A stretch of DNA of 25,165 nucleotides from CAZFHZ01 sp964519015. GTDB lineage: Bacteria; Blakebacterota; Blakebacteria; Blakebacterales; CAYUVJ01. A program made the position numbers and the translations under genes. The notes under the pieces are model-generated. The model did no database searches, had not been told where the DNA came from, and worked only from the letters and a program-made list of their open reading frames with translations. How positions within the stretch are numbered: position 1 is the first letter of the stretch; every line of letters begins with the position of its first letter. Where the stretch lies: assembly GCA_964519015.1 (NCBI GenBank), contig CAZFHZ010000042.1, forward strand, positions 1-25,165, in the 5' to 3' direction. This document shows positions 14,068 through 22,279 of the stretch, one piece after another.

Positions 14068-16825
14068 ATGCGACGCCAACGTATCCTGCTGGTTGTATTC
14101 GTACTCTTCTTCCTCATCATCCTGCTGCGGGAGACCGTGGTCGGACTGCTCACCGACATCTGGTGGTTCTCCGCCGTGGGCTTCCTGGGTGTCTTCACCA
14201 AGAGCCTGCTCAGCCAAATCGTCCTCTTCCTGGTCTTCGCCCTGGTCTTCCTGCTCTTCTTCTACTGGAACCTGCGGTGGGCGAGCCGCCGGGGCGGTTC
14301 CCGCTGGATGGAGTTCTACGCCCACCTGCAGATCCCGCGCGAGGCGCTGGAGCGTTTCCGACGCCTGCTGGTGGTCGCGGTCGCGATCCTCATGGCGACC
14401 GCCCTGGGCTCCTGGGCGGCCGACAACTGGCTGCGCATCCTGCAGGCGATGCAGGCCCATTCCTTCGGGGTCACCGACCCGCTCTTCGACCGCGACCTGG
14501 GCTTCTACTTCTTCACCCTCCCGGTCCTCGCCTTCCTGAAGAACTGGGCGTTGTGGACCCTGGCGGTGACCGCCGCGGCGGTGCTCCTCCTCTACTATGA
14601 GAGCCGGGCACTCGGGGTGGCCTACAACAAGCTCTACGTCAGCCCGCGGGTGCGGCTCCACCTGATCTTCCTGGCCTCCCTCCTCTTCCTGCTGCTGGCC
14701 TGGCACTTCCAGCTCCGTAGCTACGAACTGCTCTACTCCGGACGGGGGGTGGTCTTCGGGGCCTCCTACACGGATGTGCATGCCGAACTGCTCGGCTACC
14801 GGATCATGATGGGGCTTTCCGTACTCCTCTTCGGGGCCATGGTCTGGGGCCTGTGGCGCAAGCAGGTCACCCTCCCCCTCTATGCTGCAGCGGGCTATAT
14901 CGCGGCCCTGATCCTGGTCACCGGACTCTTCCCGGCCGCCGTCCAGCAGTTCCTGGTCGAGCCCAACGAGGTCACCCGGGAACAGCCCTACATCGAGCAC
15001 GCCATCCACTACACACGGTACGGGTACGGCCTGGAGGAGGTGGTCGAATCCGACTTCCCGGCCAGCCTATCGTTGAGCGAGGCCGACATCGCACGCTATC
15101 CCGGCACCTTCCGGAACATCCGGCTCTGGGACTGGCGCCCGCTGCGCCAGACCTACAGCCAGCTCCAGGAGATCCGGCTCTACTACCGCTTCATGACCCC
15201 CGACGTGGACCGCTACCAGGTCGGCGGCGAGATGCGGCAGGTCCTGCTGGCCCCCCGTGAACTCGACGCCGACCGTCTCCCCGCCCAGGCCAATACCTGG
15301 GTCAACCGGCACCTGAAGTACACCCACGGCTACGGGGTAGCCATGAGCCCGGTCAACGAGGTCACCGCCGAGGGGATGCCGGTCTTTTTCCTCAAGGACA
15401 TCCCCCCCCAGGGAGAGGCGGGGCTCGAAGTGACCCGGCCCGAGGTCTACTACGGCGAGCTGACCGGCGACTACGTGCTGGTGCGCACCACCGAGCAGGA
15501 GTTCGACCACGCCCGGGGGGAGGACAACGTCTACTCGACCTACCAGGGCTCGGGGGGGGTGCCGATCGGCAACCTGTGGCGACGGTTCATCTACGCCCTC
15601 AAGTACGGCCAGCTGAAGCTGCTCATCAGCGAGTACCCGACCGCCCAGACCCGGCTCATGGAGAACCGGATCGTGCGCGAGCGGGTGCGCAAGATCGCCC
15701 CCTTCCTGCGTTACGACCTCGATCCCTACCTGGTGGTGGCCGACGGCCGCCTGATCTGGATCCTCGACGCCTACACGGTGAGCACCCGGATGCCCTACTC
15801 CGATCCCTCGCCGGGCGGGGTGAACTACATCCGCAACAGCGTCAAGGTCACCGTGGACGCCTTCGACGGCTCGGTCCGTTTCTACCTGGCCGCCCCCGAC
15901 CCCATCACCGGCACCCTCGAAGCGGTCTTCCCCGGGCTCTTTCTCCCCTTCTCCGAGATGCCCGAGGCGGTCCGGCGCCACATCCGCTACCCCATCGACC
16001 TCTTCGAACTCCAGGCGGACAAGTGGCGGCTCTTCCACATGGATGACCCGCGGGTCTTCTACAACCAGGAGGACCTCTGGATGCGGCCGACGGAGATCTA
16101 CGCCGGCAACGAGGTCCCGATGGNNNNNNNNNNCGATGGAGGCCTACTACATCGTCCTCTCCTTGAAGGAAGGAGAGGACCCCGAGTTCGTGCTCATGCT
16201 CCCCTTCACCCCCTCGGGGAAGGACAACATGGTGGCCTGGCTGGCTGTCCGCTGCGACCCAGCCCACTACGGCGAACTGCTCCTCTACAAGTTCTCCAAG
16301 CAGGAACTCACCTACGGACCGATGCAGATCGAGGCCCGGATCGACCAGGACCCGGTCATCAGCGAACAGCTCACCCTGTGGAGCCAACAGGGGAGCTCGG
16401 TCATCCGGGGGAACCTGCTGGTGATCCCGATCGGGGAGAGCCTGCTCTACGCCGAACCTCTCTATCTGCGGGCCGAGCGGAGCGACCTGCCCGAGTTGAA
16501 GCGGGTCATCCTCTCCTACGGGCCGCGGGTGGTCATGACCGAGACCTTAGAGCAGGGGCTACACGCCGTCCTGGGCGGCCGGGCGCCGGCCATGGAGCTG
16601 GGACCGGCCCCGAGCGGGGCGCCCGGGGTGGAGATCCGCACTCCCACCGGCACCGTGCGCCTGCCGGCCGAGCAGGCGGCCCGCGCCCTGCAGCTCTACG
16701 AGCAGGCCCAGGAGCACCTGAGGGCCGGCCGCTGGGCCGAGTACGGCCGCACCATGGAGCAACTGGGGGAGATGCTGCGCCAGCTCGACCGCGCCCTGAA
16801 GGGAGGTCCGGGAAGCGATCGCTGA
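14068..16825 (+). CDS. UPF0182 family membrane protein (interrupted by an assembly gap)
   Basis: Large integral membrane protein of unknown biochemical role. The N-terminal third carries about seven transmembrane helices, beginning LLVVFVLFFLIILL, then TDIWWFSAVGFLGVF. The C-terminal part is a large soluble domain with family hallmarks: FLVEPNEVTREQPYIEHAI, HLKYTHGYGVAMSPVNEV, YGPMQIEARIDQDPVISEQ, GNLLVIPIGESLLYAEPLYL. A helical tail (LQLYEQAQEHLRAGRWAEYG) is also typical. Ten N at 16124-16133 shift the frame. Both flanks carry CGATGG, and merging them (removing 16 nt) gives EVPMEAYYI and one frame of 913 codons, so the gene is almost certainly intact in the organism. ATG 14068 has GGGAG six bases upstream; the frame stays open back to 13963. 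A naive translation through the gap ends at 16980 and is wrong. Confidence 0.9.
16124..16133. other. Assembly gap (10 N)
   Basis: Ten undetermined bases. The six bases before (16118-16123) and after (16134-16139) are identical (CGATGG), so two contigs that actually overlap were probably joined with a placeholder gap. Confidence 0.9.
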
Positions 16826-16860
16826 TCCCGGTCCGTCCCGCAGGCATGCTCGGGCAACGA

Positions 16861-16895
16861 CAAGGGCCCGGGAGCTTCCGGCTCCCGGGCCCTTG
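16861..16895. terminator. Bidirectional hairpin terminator
   Basis: A perfect 15-bp inverted repeat (16861-16875 with 16881-16895) with loop TTCCG, placed in the 117-bp gap between two convergent genes. The stem ends in CAAGG/CCTTG and no long T-run follows. Its position suggests it serves both the UPF0182 and the guanylyltransferase transcripts. Confidence 0.75.
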
Positions 16896-16942
16896 TCAGT
16901 CAGTGTCGAAGGACGTCGGCAGCAGTGTGGCCGGCTTTTTCT

Positions 16943-18040
16943 TCAGACCCCGCCTATTCCTCTTTCGCGGAGCGCCTTGACGGCGGTCCGGACATCCTGG
17001 GCCCGGTCGGTGCGCGTCACCAGCACCCCGTCGGTGCTCACCACTACGGTCAGGCCCCGTACCCCGATGACGGCCACCGAGGTCCCTTCCCGGCCCGTGT
17101 CGTTGACCACCACGCACTCGTCGGTGTCCACCAGGACCGCTTCCCCGAAGGTGATGTTCCCCCGCTCGTCCGGTTCCCACGCCCGGCGCAGTGAGTCCCA
17201 CGCTCCCAGGTCGTCCCATTCGAACGAGGCGGTCCCCATCCAGACCCGTCGCGCCCGTTCCATCAGGGCGTAGTCGATCGAGATCTCGGGCAGGGCTTCG
17301 AAGAGCTGCCGGACCGCCTCTTCATCCCCGCTGCGGAGCGCGGCGGTCAGCGGGGCCACGACCTGCTGGTGATCGGGGGCGGCCAGGGCGAGTTCCTCCA
17401 GGAAGTCCCGGGTCCGCCAGAAGAACATGCCGGAATTCCAGAGATGCTGGCCGGAGCGGAGGTACTTCGCGGCGGTCGCTCCATCCGGCTTCTCCCGGAA
17501 GGCGGCCACCCGGTGGATACCCGGCCGCGGCTCCTCCTTGCCCCGTTCGACGTAACCGTAGCCGGTCTCCGGCCGGGTGGGGGGAATCCCGATAACGGCC
17601 AGCCCGCCCAGCGCCTCCACCGCCTCCAGCACCTGCTGCAGGTCGCTGCGGAAGCGCTCGGCGGGATCGATCAGGTGGTCGGCCGGCAGCACCGCCAGGG
17701 TGGCGTTCAACACCTCGTCCCCCCGCTCGGCCAGCAGATGGGCGACGGCGAACACGAGCGCCCCCGCCGTGTTGCGCCGGGCCGGCTCGGCGATCACGTT
17801 GCCCGGCGGCACGCCCAGGTCGGCCTCCCGGATCGGCTCGAGCAAGGCCGGCCCGGTGACGATGAAAACATCCCCGGGGGGTATCAGCGGGTAGAGCCGA
17901 TCGACCGCGTCCTGGAGCAGGGTGCGGCCGCCGCGGGCCAGCGGCAGGAGTTGCTTGGGCCGCCAGGAGCGCGAGAGGGGCCAGAACCGCTCCCCGATGC
18001 CCCCCGCCAGGATGAGCGCGATCCGCTTTCCATCCGACAT
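16943..18040 (-). CDS. manC: Mannose-1-phosphate guanylyltransferase
   Basis: 365 aa cytoplasmic enzyme that makes GDP-mannose from mannose-1-phosphate and GTP, for polysaccharide or glycan synthesis. The nucleotidyltransferase signature is LILAGGIGERFWPLSRSWRPKQ at residues 9-30. FREKPD, LWNSGMFFWRT and SFEWDDLGAWDSL are the family's sugar- and metal-binding segments. It is the short single-function form, without the C-terminal isomerase domain of longer ManC proteins. ATG 18040 has GGGAGG five bases upstream and gives MSDGKRIALILAGG; a GTG at 18064 and an ATG at 18061 are in frame but lack this. Its neighbours are unrelated in function. Confidence 0.93.
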   Translation of the reverse strand: MSDGKRIALILAGGIGERFWPLSRSWRPKQLLPLARGGRTLLQDAVDRLYPLIPPGDVFIVTGPALLEPIREADLGVPPGNVIAEPARRNTAGALVFAVAHLLAERGDEVLNATLAVLPADHLIDPAERFRSDLQQVLEAVEALGGLAVIGIPPTRPETGYGYVERGKEEPRPGIHRVAAFREKPDGATAAKYLRSGQHLWNSGMFFWRTRDFLEELALAAPDHQQVVAPLTAALRSGDEEAVRQLFEALPEISIDYALMERARRVWMGTASFEWDDLGAWDSLRRAWEPDERGNITFGEAVLVDTDECVVVNDTGREGTSVAVIGVRGLTVVVSTDGVLVTRTDRAQDVRTAVKALRERGIGGV

Positions 18041-18164
18041 CTCAACCTCCCGGTCACCCATCACGCGAAGGAGTCTGTCTCAGGTCTCCGCTTCGAACAG
18101 GACCCGCCCCACCGAGCGGCGGGCTGCGTGGAGCGGATTGGAGAGACGCGGGCGGAAGGAAGGG

Positions 18165-18380
18165 TCAGACTACCTCGGCTTCCCTCATGGCCTCGAGCAT
18201 TAGATCCAGCGCCACCTGGTAGTGATACCGGTAGGCGATGACCATGCCCTGCAGCTCCTCCGCGGAGAGTTCCTTCTGCTTCTCACTGTGGAGTTCGCGC
18301 ATCATGAGCATGAGCGTGGCCAGTCCCGAGGCCTGGACCATGATCGAGAGCATCGTCGCGTCCAGACTGACGCGATCCAT
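18165..18380 (-). CDS. Small helical protein of unknown function
   Basis: 71 aa, not recognised. It is rich in Met, Leu and Glu and looks entirely alpha-helical (LSIMVQASGLATLMLMMREL, then EELQGMVIAYRYHYQ, then LDLMLEAMREAEVV). There is no signal peptide, so it is presumably cytoplasmic. ATG 18380 is preceded by a GGGGG stretch. It diverges from the cyclic-nucleotide-binding-domain gene across 62 bp, so the two may share control. Codon use looks like that of its neighbours, which supports it being real. Confidence 0.6.
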   Translation of the reverse strand: MDRVSLDATMLSIMVQASGLATLMLMMRELHSEKQKELSAEELQGMVIAYRYHYQVALDLMLEAMREAEVV

Positions 18381-18405
18381 CGTAACCCCCGTGCGTTACG
18401 GGCTG

Positions 18406-18434
18406 TGGACCTCCGTCCCGACGGCCTGTATACT
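18406..18434 (+). promoter_or_regulatory. sigma70-type promoter giving a leaderless transcript
   Basis: TGGACC (18406-18411), a 17-bp spacer, and TATACT (18429-18434). Transcription would start about 7 nt after the -10 box, at or within 1-2 bases of ATG 18443. No ribosome binding site precedes that ATG. Confidence 0.6.
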
Positions 18435-18442
18435 CCGCCGTC

Positions 18443-19021
18443 ATGGACAAGAAGAAGAACGCATCCAGTCTACAGGTGGAGGAACTCGTCCCTCTAGAGT
18501 TTTTTGACGGTTACTCCCCGGCCGAGATCCGCGAGTTCATCCCGTATCTCGAGGAGAGCTCGTACGCCCCGGGCAGCCCTATCGTGGAGGAGGACATCTC
18601 CCGAAAGGGGATCCAGCTCATCCTCGAGGGGGAAGTGCGGGTGGTGAAGTCGGTCTCGGAGGAGCATGCGGTCCAACTGGCCACCCTGCGCCGCGGGGAC
18701 ATCTTCGGTGAAGCCTCCATGTTCGATGATGGACCGCACACCAGCCGCGTCGAGGCGGTGGAGCCGACCCGCACCCTGGCCATCTCCCAGTCGACCTACC
18801 GGCGGATGCGCAAGGAAGCTCCCCACTTGGCTGAGAAGGTTGCCGGGCACGCCGCCTCGGTGTTGAGCAAACGCCTCAGGCAGGCCAACGAGGCCGTCCT
18901 GACCTACGCGGTCTGGAGCCGCAGCCTCCAGCAGCAGCTCCCCCCCTCCTACTGGCGCTGGTTCCCGTTGGGCACCGGCGACAGCCTGATGACCCGCGAC
19001 CTGGACCACTCCGAGGAGTGA
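18443..19021 (+). CDS. Cyclic-nucleotide-binding-domain protein
   Basis: 192 aa. Residues about 18-135 form a CRP/cAMP-binding-type beta-roll (LEFFDGYSPAEIREFIPYLEE, SPIVEEDISRKGIQLILEGEVRVV) with the nucleotide-pocket segment GDIFGEASMFDDGPHTSRVEA near residue 89. A helical segment follows, but there is no helix-turn-helix, so it is probably not a DNA-binding CRP homologue; a binding partner or a stand-alone sensor is more likely. The C-terminal 40 residues are Trp/Gln-rich and of no known type. The -10 box sits only 8 nt from the ATG, suggesting leaderless translation. A strong hairpin follows. Confidence 0.85.
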   Translation: MDKKKNASSLQVEELVPLEFFDGYSPAEIREFIPYLEESSYAPGSPIVEEDISRKGIQLILEGEVRVVKSVSEEHAVQLATLRRGDIFGEASMFDDGPHTSRVEAVEPTRTLAISQSTYRRMRKEAPHLAEKVAGHAASVLSKRLRQANEAVLTYAVWSRSLQQQLPPSYWRWFPLGTGDSLMTRDLDHSEE

Positions 19022-19043
19022 GTTCCTCCGGGCCGGAGGAGGT

Positions 19044-19086
19044 ATGAGAAAAGGCCGGAGCGCCTCAGCGCCCCGGCCCTTCTCAT
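19044..19086. terminator. Bidirectional hairpin terminator
   Basis: A long imperfect stem of about 18 pairs (arms 19044-19063 and 19068-19086, loop CTCA, one bulge and two mismatches). The outer part is AT-rich (ATGAGAAAA against CTTCTCAT), so either strand's transcript has a short A or T run. It lies between two convergent genes. Confidence 0.7.
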
Positions 19087-19112
19087 GCCGTCGCGGGTAT
19101 AGAGCCGGAGGC

Positions 19113-19865
19113 TCAGGCGAGCGGCGGGATGGTCGGGGGCGGAGTAACCGGCGGCGGGGTGGTCGCCGGAAGGTTCATTCTGCGGCCCATGAACTGCCGA
19201 AGCATCTGTCCGGGCTGCCAGCCCTGCCCTGGCATCATGCCCCTCATGCCGGTCCCGGCACCCTGACCCTGCCCGGTCATGGGCGGGATGTTGCGGCCCG
19301 GCCGCCGGTTCATCATCGGCTGGTTACGCCCGCCCTGGCGCCCGCCCATCAGGGCGCGGCCACCCATGCGCCCGCCCTGGCGCCCGCCCATCAGGGCGCG
19401 GCCACCCATGCGCTGACCCTGGCGCCCGCCCATCAGGGCGCGGCCACCCATGCGCCCACCCTGTCCGAAGCCCATCAGTCCGCTCCCGTTCCCGCGCAGA
19501 GCGGTCAGCTTCTGCCGCTGTTCGGGGGTCAGCACCTGGAGACAGGCCTCCTGGTTCCTGAGGGCGGTGATCTGCTGGGCGGTGCGCAGGTCTCCGACCT
19601 TCTTGATCGCGGCTTCCAGAGCCTTCAGGTCCCGATCGGGATTGACCCGCAGGCTGAGGACCTCGGCCTCGGCCTTGATCATCTCAGCCCGGGCCTTCTC
19701 GGCCGCCGTCTGGTGGTCCGTCCGGAGCTTCTCCAGACGGGTCACCTGCTCATCGCTTAGGCCGAGCCGGTCCTTCAGGCCGGCCAGGGGCTGAGCCAGG
19801 ACCGACGTCTGGAGCCCGGCGACCATCAGAGCGCCCGCCAGCAGCGCGAACGTGGTACGCTTCAT
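19113..19865 (-). CDS. Spy/CpxP-like periplasmic protein with tandem repeats
   Basis: 250 aa. A signal peptide (FALLAGALMVAGLQTSVLAQ) is followed by a helical LTxxQ-type domain (residues about 28-115: GLSDEQVTRLEKLRTDHQ and LTPEQRQKLTAL), as in the Spy/CpxP family of periplasmic chaperone and metal-stress proteins. The C-terminal half is unusual. It contains three near-perfect copies of a 14-residue Gly/Arg/Met-rich repeat (GGRALMGGRQGGRM), then a Met/Gly/Gln/Pro-rich tail ending TTPPPVTPPPTIPPLA. ATG 19865 has AAGGAGGAG upstream; an in-frame GTG at 19922 is less likely as it precedes the signal peptide. Its role may be metal or misfolded-protein binding (inferred). Confidence 0.82.
   Translation of the reverse strand: MKRTTFALLAGALMVAGLQTSVLAQPLAGLKDRLGLSDEQVTRLEKLRTDHQTAAEKARAEMIKAEAEVLSLRVNPDRDLKALEAAIKKVGDLRTAQQITALRNQEACLQVLTPEQRQKLTALRGNGSGLMGFGQGGRMGGRALMGGRQGQRMGGRALMGGRQGGRMGGRALMGGRQGGRNQPMMNRRPGRNIPPMTGQGQGAGTGMRGMMPGQGWQPGQMLRQFMGRRMNLPATTPPPVTPPPTIPPLA
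19327..19452 (-). repeat. Three tandem 42-bp repeats inside the Spy-like gene
   Basis: Copies at 19327-19368, 19369-19410 and 19411-19452, plus a partial fourth, differing by only a few bases. Each encodes 14 residues, so copy number can change without breaking the frame. Near-identity at the DNA level suggests recent duplication or gene-conversion-type upkeep. Confidence 0.9.
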
Positions 19866-19973
19866 CGTTCTCCTCCTTAACCGTATCAGGGGTGCGCCGG
19901 GCACCCGTTCCGTTTCACTCACCCCTTAGACACCCCCGAGGGGCGCCCCCATACGTCGCGGACCGGGACCGGA

Positions 19974-21212
19974 TCAGTAGGTGAACTCGCGGATATCGTA
20001 GACGGCCGTCCGCGGTCCCCCTCGTGCCCGGGGCCGTACGGCCGCCTCGATGCTCTTCCGCTGGGCCCGCATCCCCTCCCGGTCGAGCGGGTCGACCTCC
20101 TCGGTGGCGGCGAGCACCCCGTAGCGGGAACCGGGGAGAGCCACGAACTCGCTGAAGTAGACCAGGTCACGGGCTTCGAGCGGCAGCGCGGCCAGCAGCT
20201 CCGCGGTATCGCGCACATGCCCGGCGGCGAAGCGCCGCCCCCCCGCCCCGAGCAGGACGATCAGCGCCACCGACAGTCCCGCCTCCTTCATAGCTTCGAC
20301 CGCGGTCCGCACGTCCCCGCTCTCCCCCGGCTTGCGCAGCCACGCCAGGAGCGGGTCGTGCCCCGATTCCAGCCCGACCGTGACCCGGCGCAGACCCCGC
20401 TCGCGCAGGCTCGTGAAGTCGGCCGCATCCCTGCGGGCGCCGGAGAACCCGTCCAGGAAGGCGTGCAGTCCGTCCAGGGAACCGCCGGCCAACCGCTCCC
20501 GGTAATGGTCGGTCACCACCTCGAGCAGCTTCAGTAGGTGGGGGACGGGCACCACCAGGGCGTTGGCGTCTCCCAGGAAGAGGCTGCGCCGCAGTCGGCT
20601 CCCCCGGCCCAGGAGGCGGTCCACCTCCCCCAGGTGGGCGCGCAGCTCCCCCGGCGTGCGGATGTGGAAGGGTATGTCCCGGTAGAAGGTGCAGAAGGTG
20701 CAGGTGTTGAAGGAGCAGCCGGTGGTGAGCTGGACGACCTGGGCCAGGTACTGGTCGGGGGGGAGGATGCCGACCGGTGTGTAGACCCGGGCGAAGTCGG
20801 CGGCGTCCGCCCGCAGAGCCTCCCCGTCCCGCGCGGCCAGCCGGAGGAGGGTCTCCTGCGCCTGCTCCGCGCCGCCTTCGGGCGGTGGTCCCTCCCCGGC
20901 CGAGGGGACCCAGCGCAGCTCAAGGGGTTCCCGGTCCGCCTGCTCGAAGATTGGGGCGAGGCGGCTGCGCAGTACCTCCCAGCGCGCGAAGGCCGCCTCA
21001 GGCTCCAGCCACTGCCGGCTCCTTCCCCCGGCCCCGTCCCGTCTCACCGCCAGGACGCGCCCGTTCAGACCCCAGCGCAGTGTCCACTCGCCGTCCACCA
21101 CCCGCCAGGGGCGGCCCTCCAGGTCGGCCGCCACCACCAGGTCGGGACCGGCGCCGACGGTCAGGCTCCCCTCCCCCAGCCGCAGCGTCAAGGCGGAGGT
21201 ATCCGCCCGCAC
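19974..21212 (-). CDS. Radical SAM protein of unknown substrate
   Basis: 412 aa. The first 150 residues are a non-radical-SAM N-terminal part (beta-rich, then helical). The radical SAM core starts at LTTGCSFNTCTFC, with Cys166, Cys171 and Cys174 as the likely 4Fe-4S ligands. The spacing is C-X4-C-X2-C, not the common C-X3-C-X2-C. Further core features are FLGDANALVVP, the VTVGLESGHDPLLAWLRKPG segment typical of the SAM-binding region, and LIVLLGAGG. No B12-binding domain is seen. GTG 21212 is used as start; it has no good ribosome binding site and lies 30 bp after the upstream lipoprotein stop, so translation may be coupled. The substrate cannot be told from sequence. Confidence 0.85.
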   Translation of the reverse strand: MRADTSALTLRLGEGSLTVGAGPDLVVAADLEGRPWRVVDGEWTLRWGLNGRVLAVRRDGAGGRSRQWLEPEAAFARWEVLRSRLAPIFEQADREPLELRWVPSAGEGPPPEGGAEQAQETLLRLAARDGEALRADAADFARVYTPVGILPPDQYLAQVVQLTTGCSFNTCTFCTFYRDIPFHIRTPGELRAHLGEVDRLLGRGSRLRRSLFLGDANALVVPVPHLLKLLEVVTDHYRERLAGGSLDGLHAFLDGFSGARRDAADFTSLRERGLRRVTVGLESGHDPLLAWLRKPGESGDVRTAVEAMKEAGLSVALIVLLGAGGRRFAAGHVRDTAELLAALPLEARDLVYFSEFVALPGSRYGVLAATEEVDPLDREGMRAQRKSIEAAVRPRARGGPRTAVYDIREFTY

Positions 21213-21242
21213 GGCCCAGACCCAGTAGCCGATGGCCGGCCC

Positions 21243-22109
21243 CTACTTCTTGATGGTAACCGTTGCGATCTGGCTCAGGTTGAGCGGGATGCTCATCCCC
21301 TGGGCGCCGATGCTGCCGGCCAGCACGCCCTTCCCCTCGTACCGGAGCAGCCGCATCGTCCCCTTCTCCACCAGGAAGGTCCCGGTACCGTCCCCGGCCG
21401 CGTCCATGTCCATGGCCGTACCCATCTGCTCCCCACCGCCCACCAGGGTGGTCTTGCCCGCCTCGGCGACTTCCCAGGCCGGGATCCCGTCCATAACGGT
21501 CTCCCCCGTGCAGTGGTAACCGGCGGTGTTCCGGAAGCTCATCTGCATCCCACTCTGGTCGGCCGTGTACGTGCTCTCCCGCGTCCACTCCCGTCCGACG
21601 GCCATTCCCTCGGGGGGCAGGGTGAGGAAGAAGGACTGCAGGGTCTCCTTGAAGGCGTCCACTCCCCCCGTGTTCATGACGCCGGCGTTGCCCTCGAGCC
21701 CCGTGGCGCTGGTGATGAGCCCGCCCTCATCCAGCACGACCGTCGCGACCAGGCCGATGAGCGCCTTGGCGTTCATGTCCTCTTCGCCCCCGGTCGCCAT
21801 CGGGGAGTCTACTTCAACCCGGGCATCCGTCACCGATACCTGGAAGGTCCGCGCCGCAGCCGCCGGCTCCACCTGGAAGGTGATCGTACTGGTGGTGGTA
21901 ATGGTCATCCCGCCCATCCCGGGGATGTCCATGGTCATGCCCTGGACCTGGACGGCCTCGTAGGCGGTGGCGCTACCGGCCGGCCAGACATAGGGGCCGG
22001 CCGGGCCGGGCTTGCCACCGGCCATCCCGGAGGCGCAGCCGGCCAGCAGCACGGCCAGCAGCACTGGTGTGACAGCGATCGAACGACGCATGTAGGCAGC
22101 CTTTCTCAT
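21243..22109 (-). CDS. Lipoprotein of unknown function
   Basis: 288 aa. The lipobox LLAGC puts the lipidated Cys at residue 25. The mature part is Gly/Thr/Met-rich with many beta-type segments (MTITTTSTITFQVEP, TFQVSVTDARVEVDSP) and no enzyme motif. ATG 22109 has AGGA 4 nt upstream; ATG 22091, six codons later, also gives a good signal peptide and may be the true start. It precedes the radical SAM gene in the same direction and diverges from the GWxTD-like gene. Two hairpins lie in its 5' leader. The substrate or partner is unknown. Confidence 0.82.
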   Translation of the reverse strand: MRKAAYMRRSIAVTPVLLAVLLAGCASGMAGGKPGPAGPYVWPAGSATAYEAVQVQGMTMDIPGMGGMTITTTSTITFQVEPAAAARTFQVSVTDARVEVDSPMATGGEEDMNAKALIGLVATVVLDEGGLITSATGLEGNAGVMNTGGVDAFKETLQSFFLTLPPEGMAVGREWTRESTYTADQSGMQMSFRNTAGYHCTGETVMDGIPAWEVAEAGKTTLVGGGEQMGTAMDMDAAGDGTGTFLVEKGTMRLLRYEGKGVLAGSIGAQGMSIPLNLSQIATVTIKK

Positions 22110-22117
22110 GGGATCCT

Positions 22118-22155
22118 GGCCGTCGTTCCTCGACGGCCGGCCCCGCTCGGCGGGG
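22118..22155 (-). promoter_or_regulatory. Two adjacent hairpins in the lipoprotein gene's 5' leader
   Basis: GGCCGTCG (22118-22125) pairs with CGACGGCC (22131-22138), and CCCCGC (22141-22146) pairs with GCGGGG (22150-22155). They lie just upstream of ATG 22109 and could hide or expose the ribosome binding site. Confidence 0.4.
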
Positions 22156-22210
22156 TCTTATCGGTGTACGGGATCTCCGGGGGGGGTGTTCACCGCTCCG
22201 GAGGGCCCCA

Positions 22211-22239
22211 TTGACCGCAGGTCGGGCGACCACAATAAT
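22211..22239 (+). promoter_or_regulatory. sigma70-type promoter for the GWxTD-like lipoprotein gene
   Basis: TTGACC (22211-22216), a 17-bp spacer and AATAAT (22234-22239): 5 of 6 bases match in each box. The start would be near 22246, which excludes the TTG at 22211 and ATG 22238 as start codons and points to ATG 22280. Confidence 0.75.
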
Positions 22240-22279
22240 GGTGGTTTCAAAGCGATTCCTCAACCTCCTGGCGGTGCTC

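Noticed and set aside
13963..16980. A single 1005-residue reading frame through the N gap
   Set aside because: After the gap it reads the wrong frame. The family's C-terminal motifs continue in another frame to 16825 once the contig overlap is merged.
19327..19452. Possible CRISPR-like array
   Set aside because: The 42-bp units are contiguous with no spacers and lie in frame inside a gene.
22211..22279. Upstream start codons (TTG 22211, ATG 22238) for the GWxTD-like gene
   Set aside because: They coincide with the -35 and -10 boxes of the promoter, and the lipoprotein signal peptide begins at ATG 22280.
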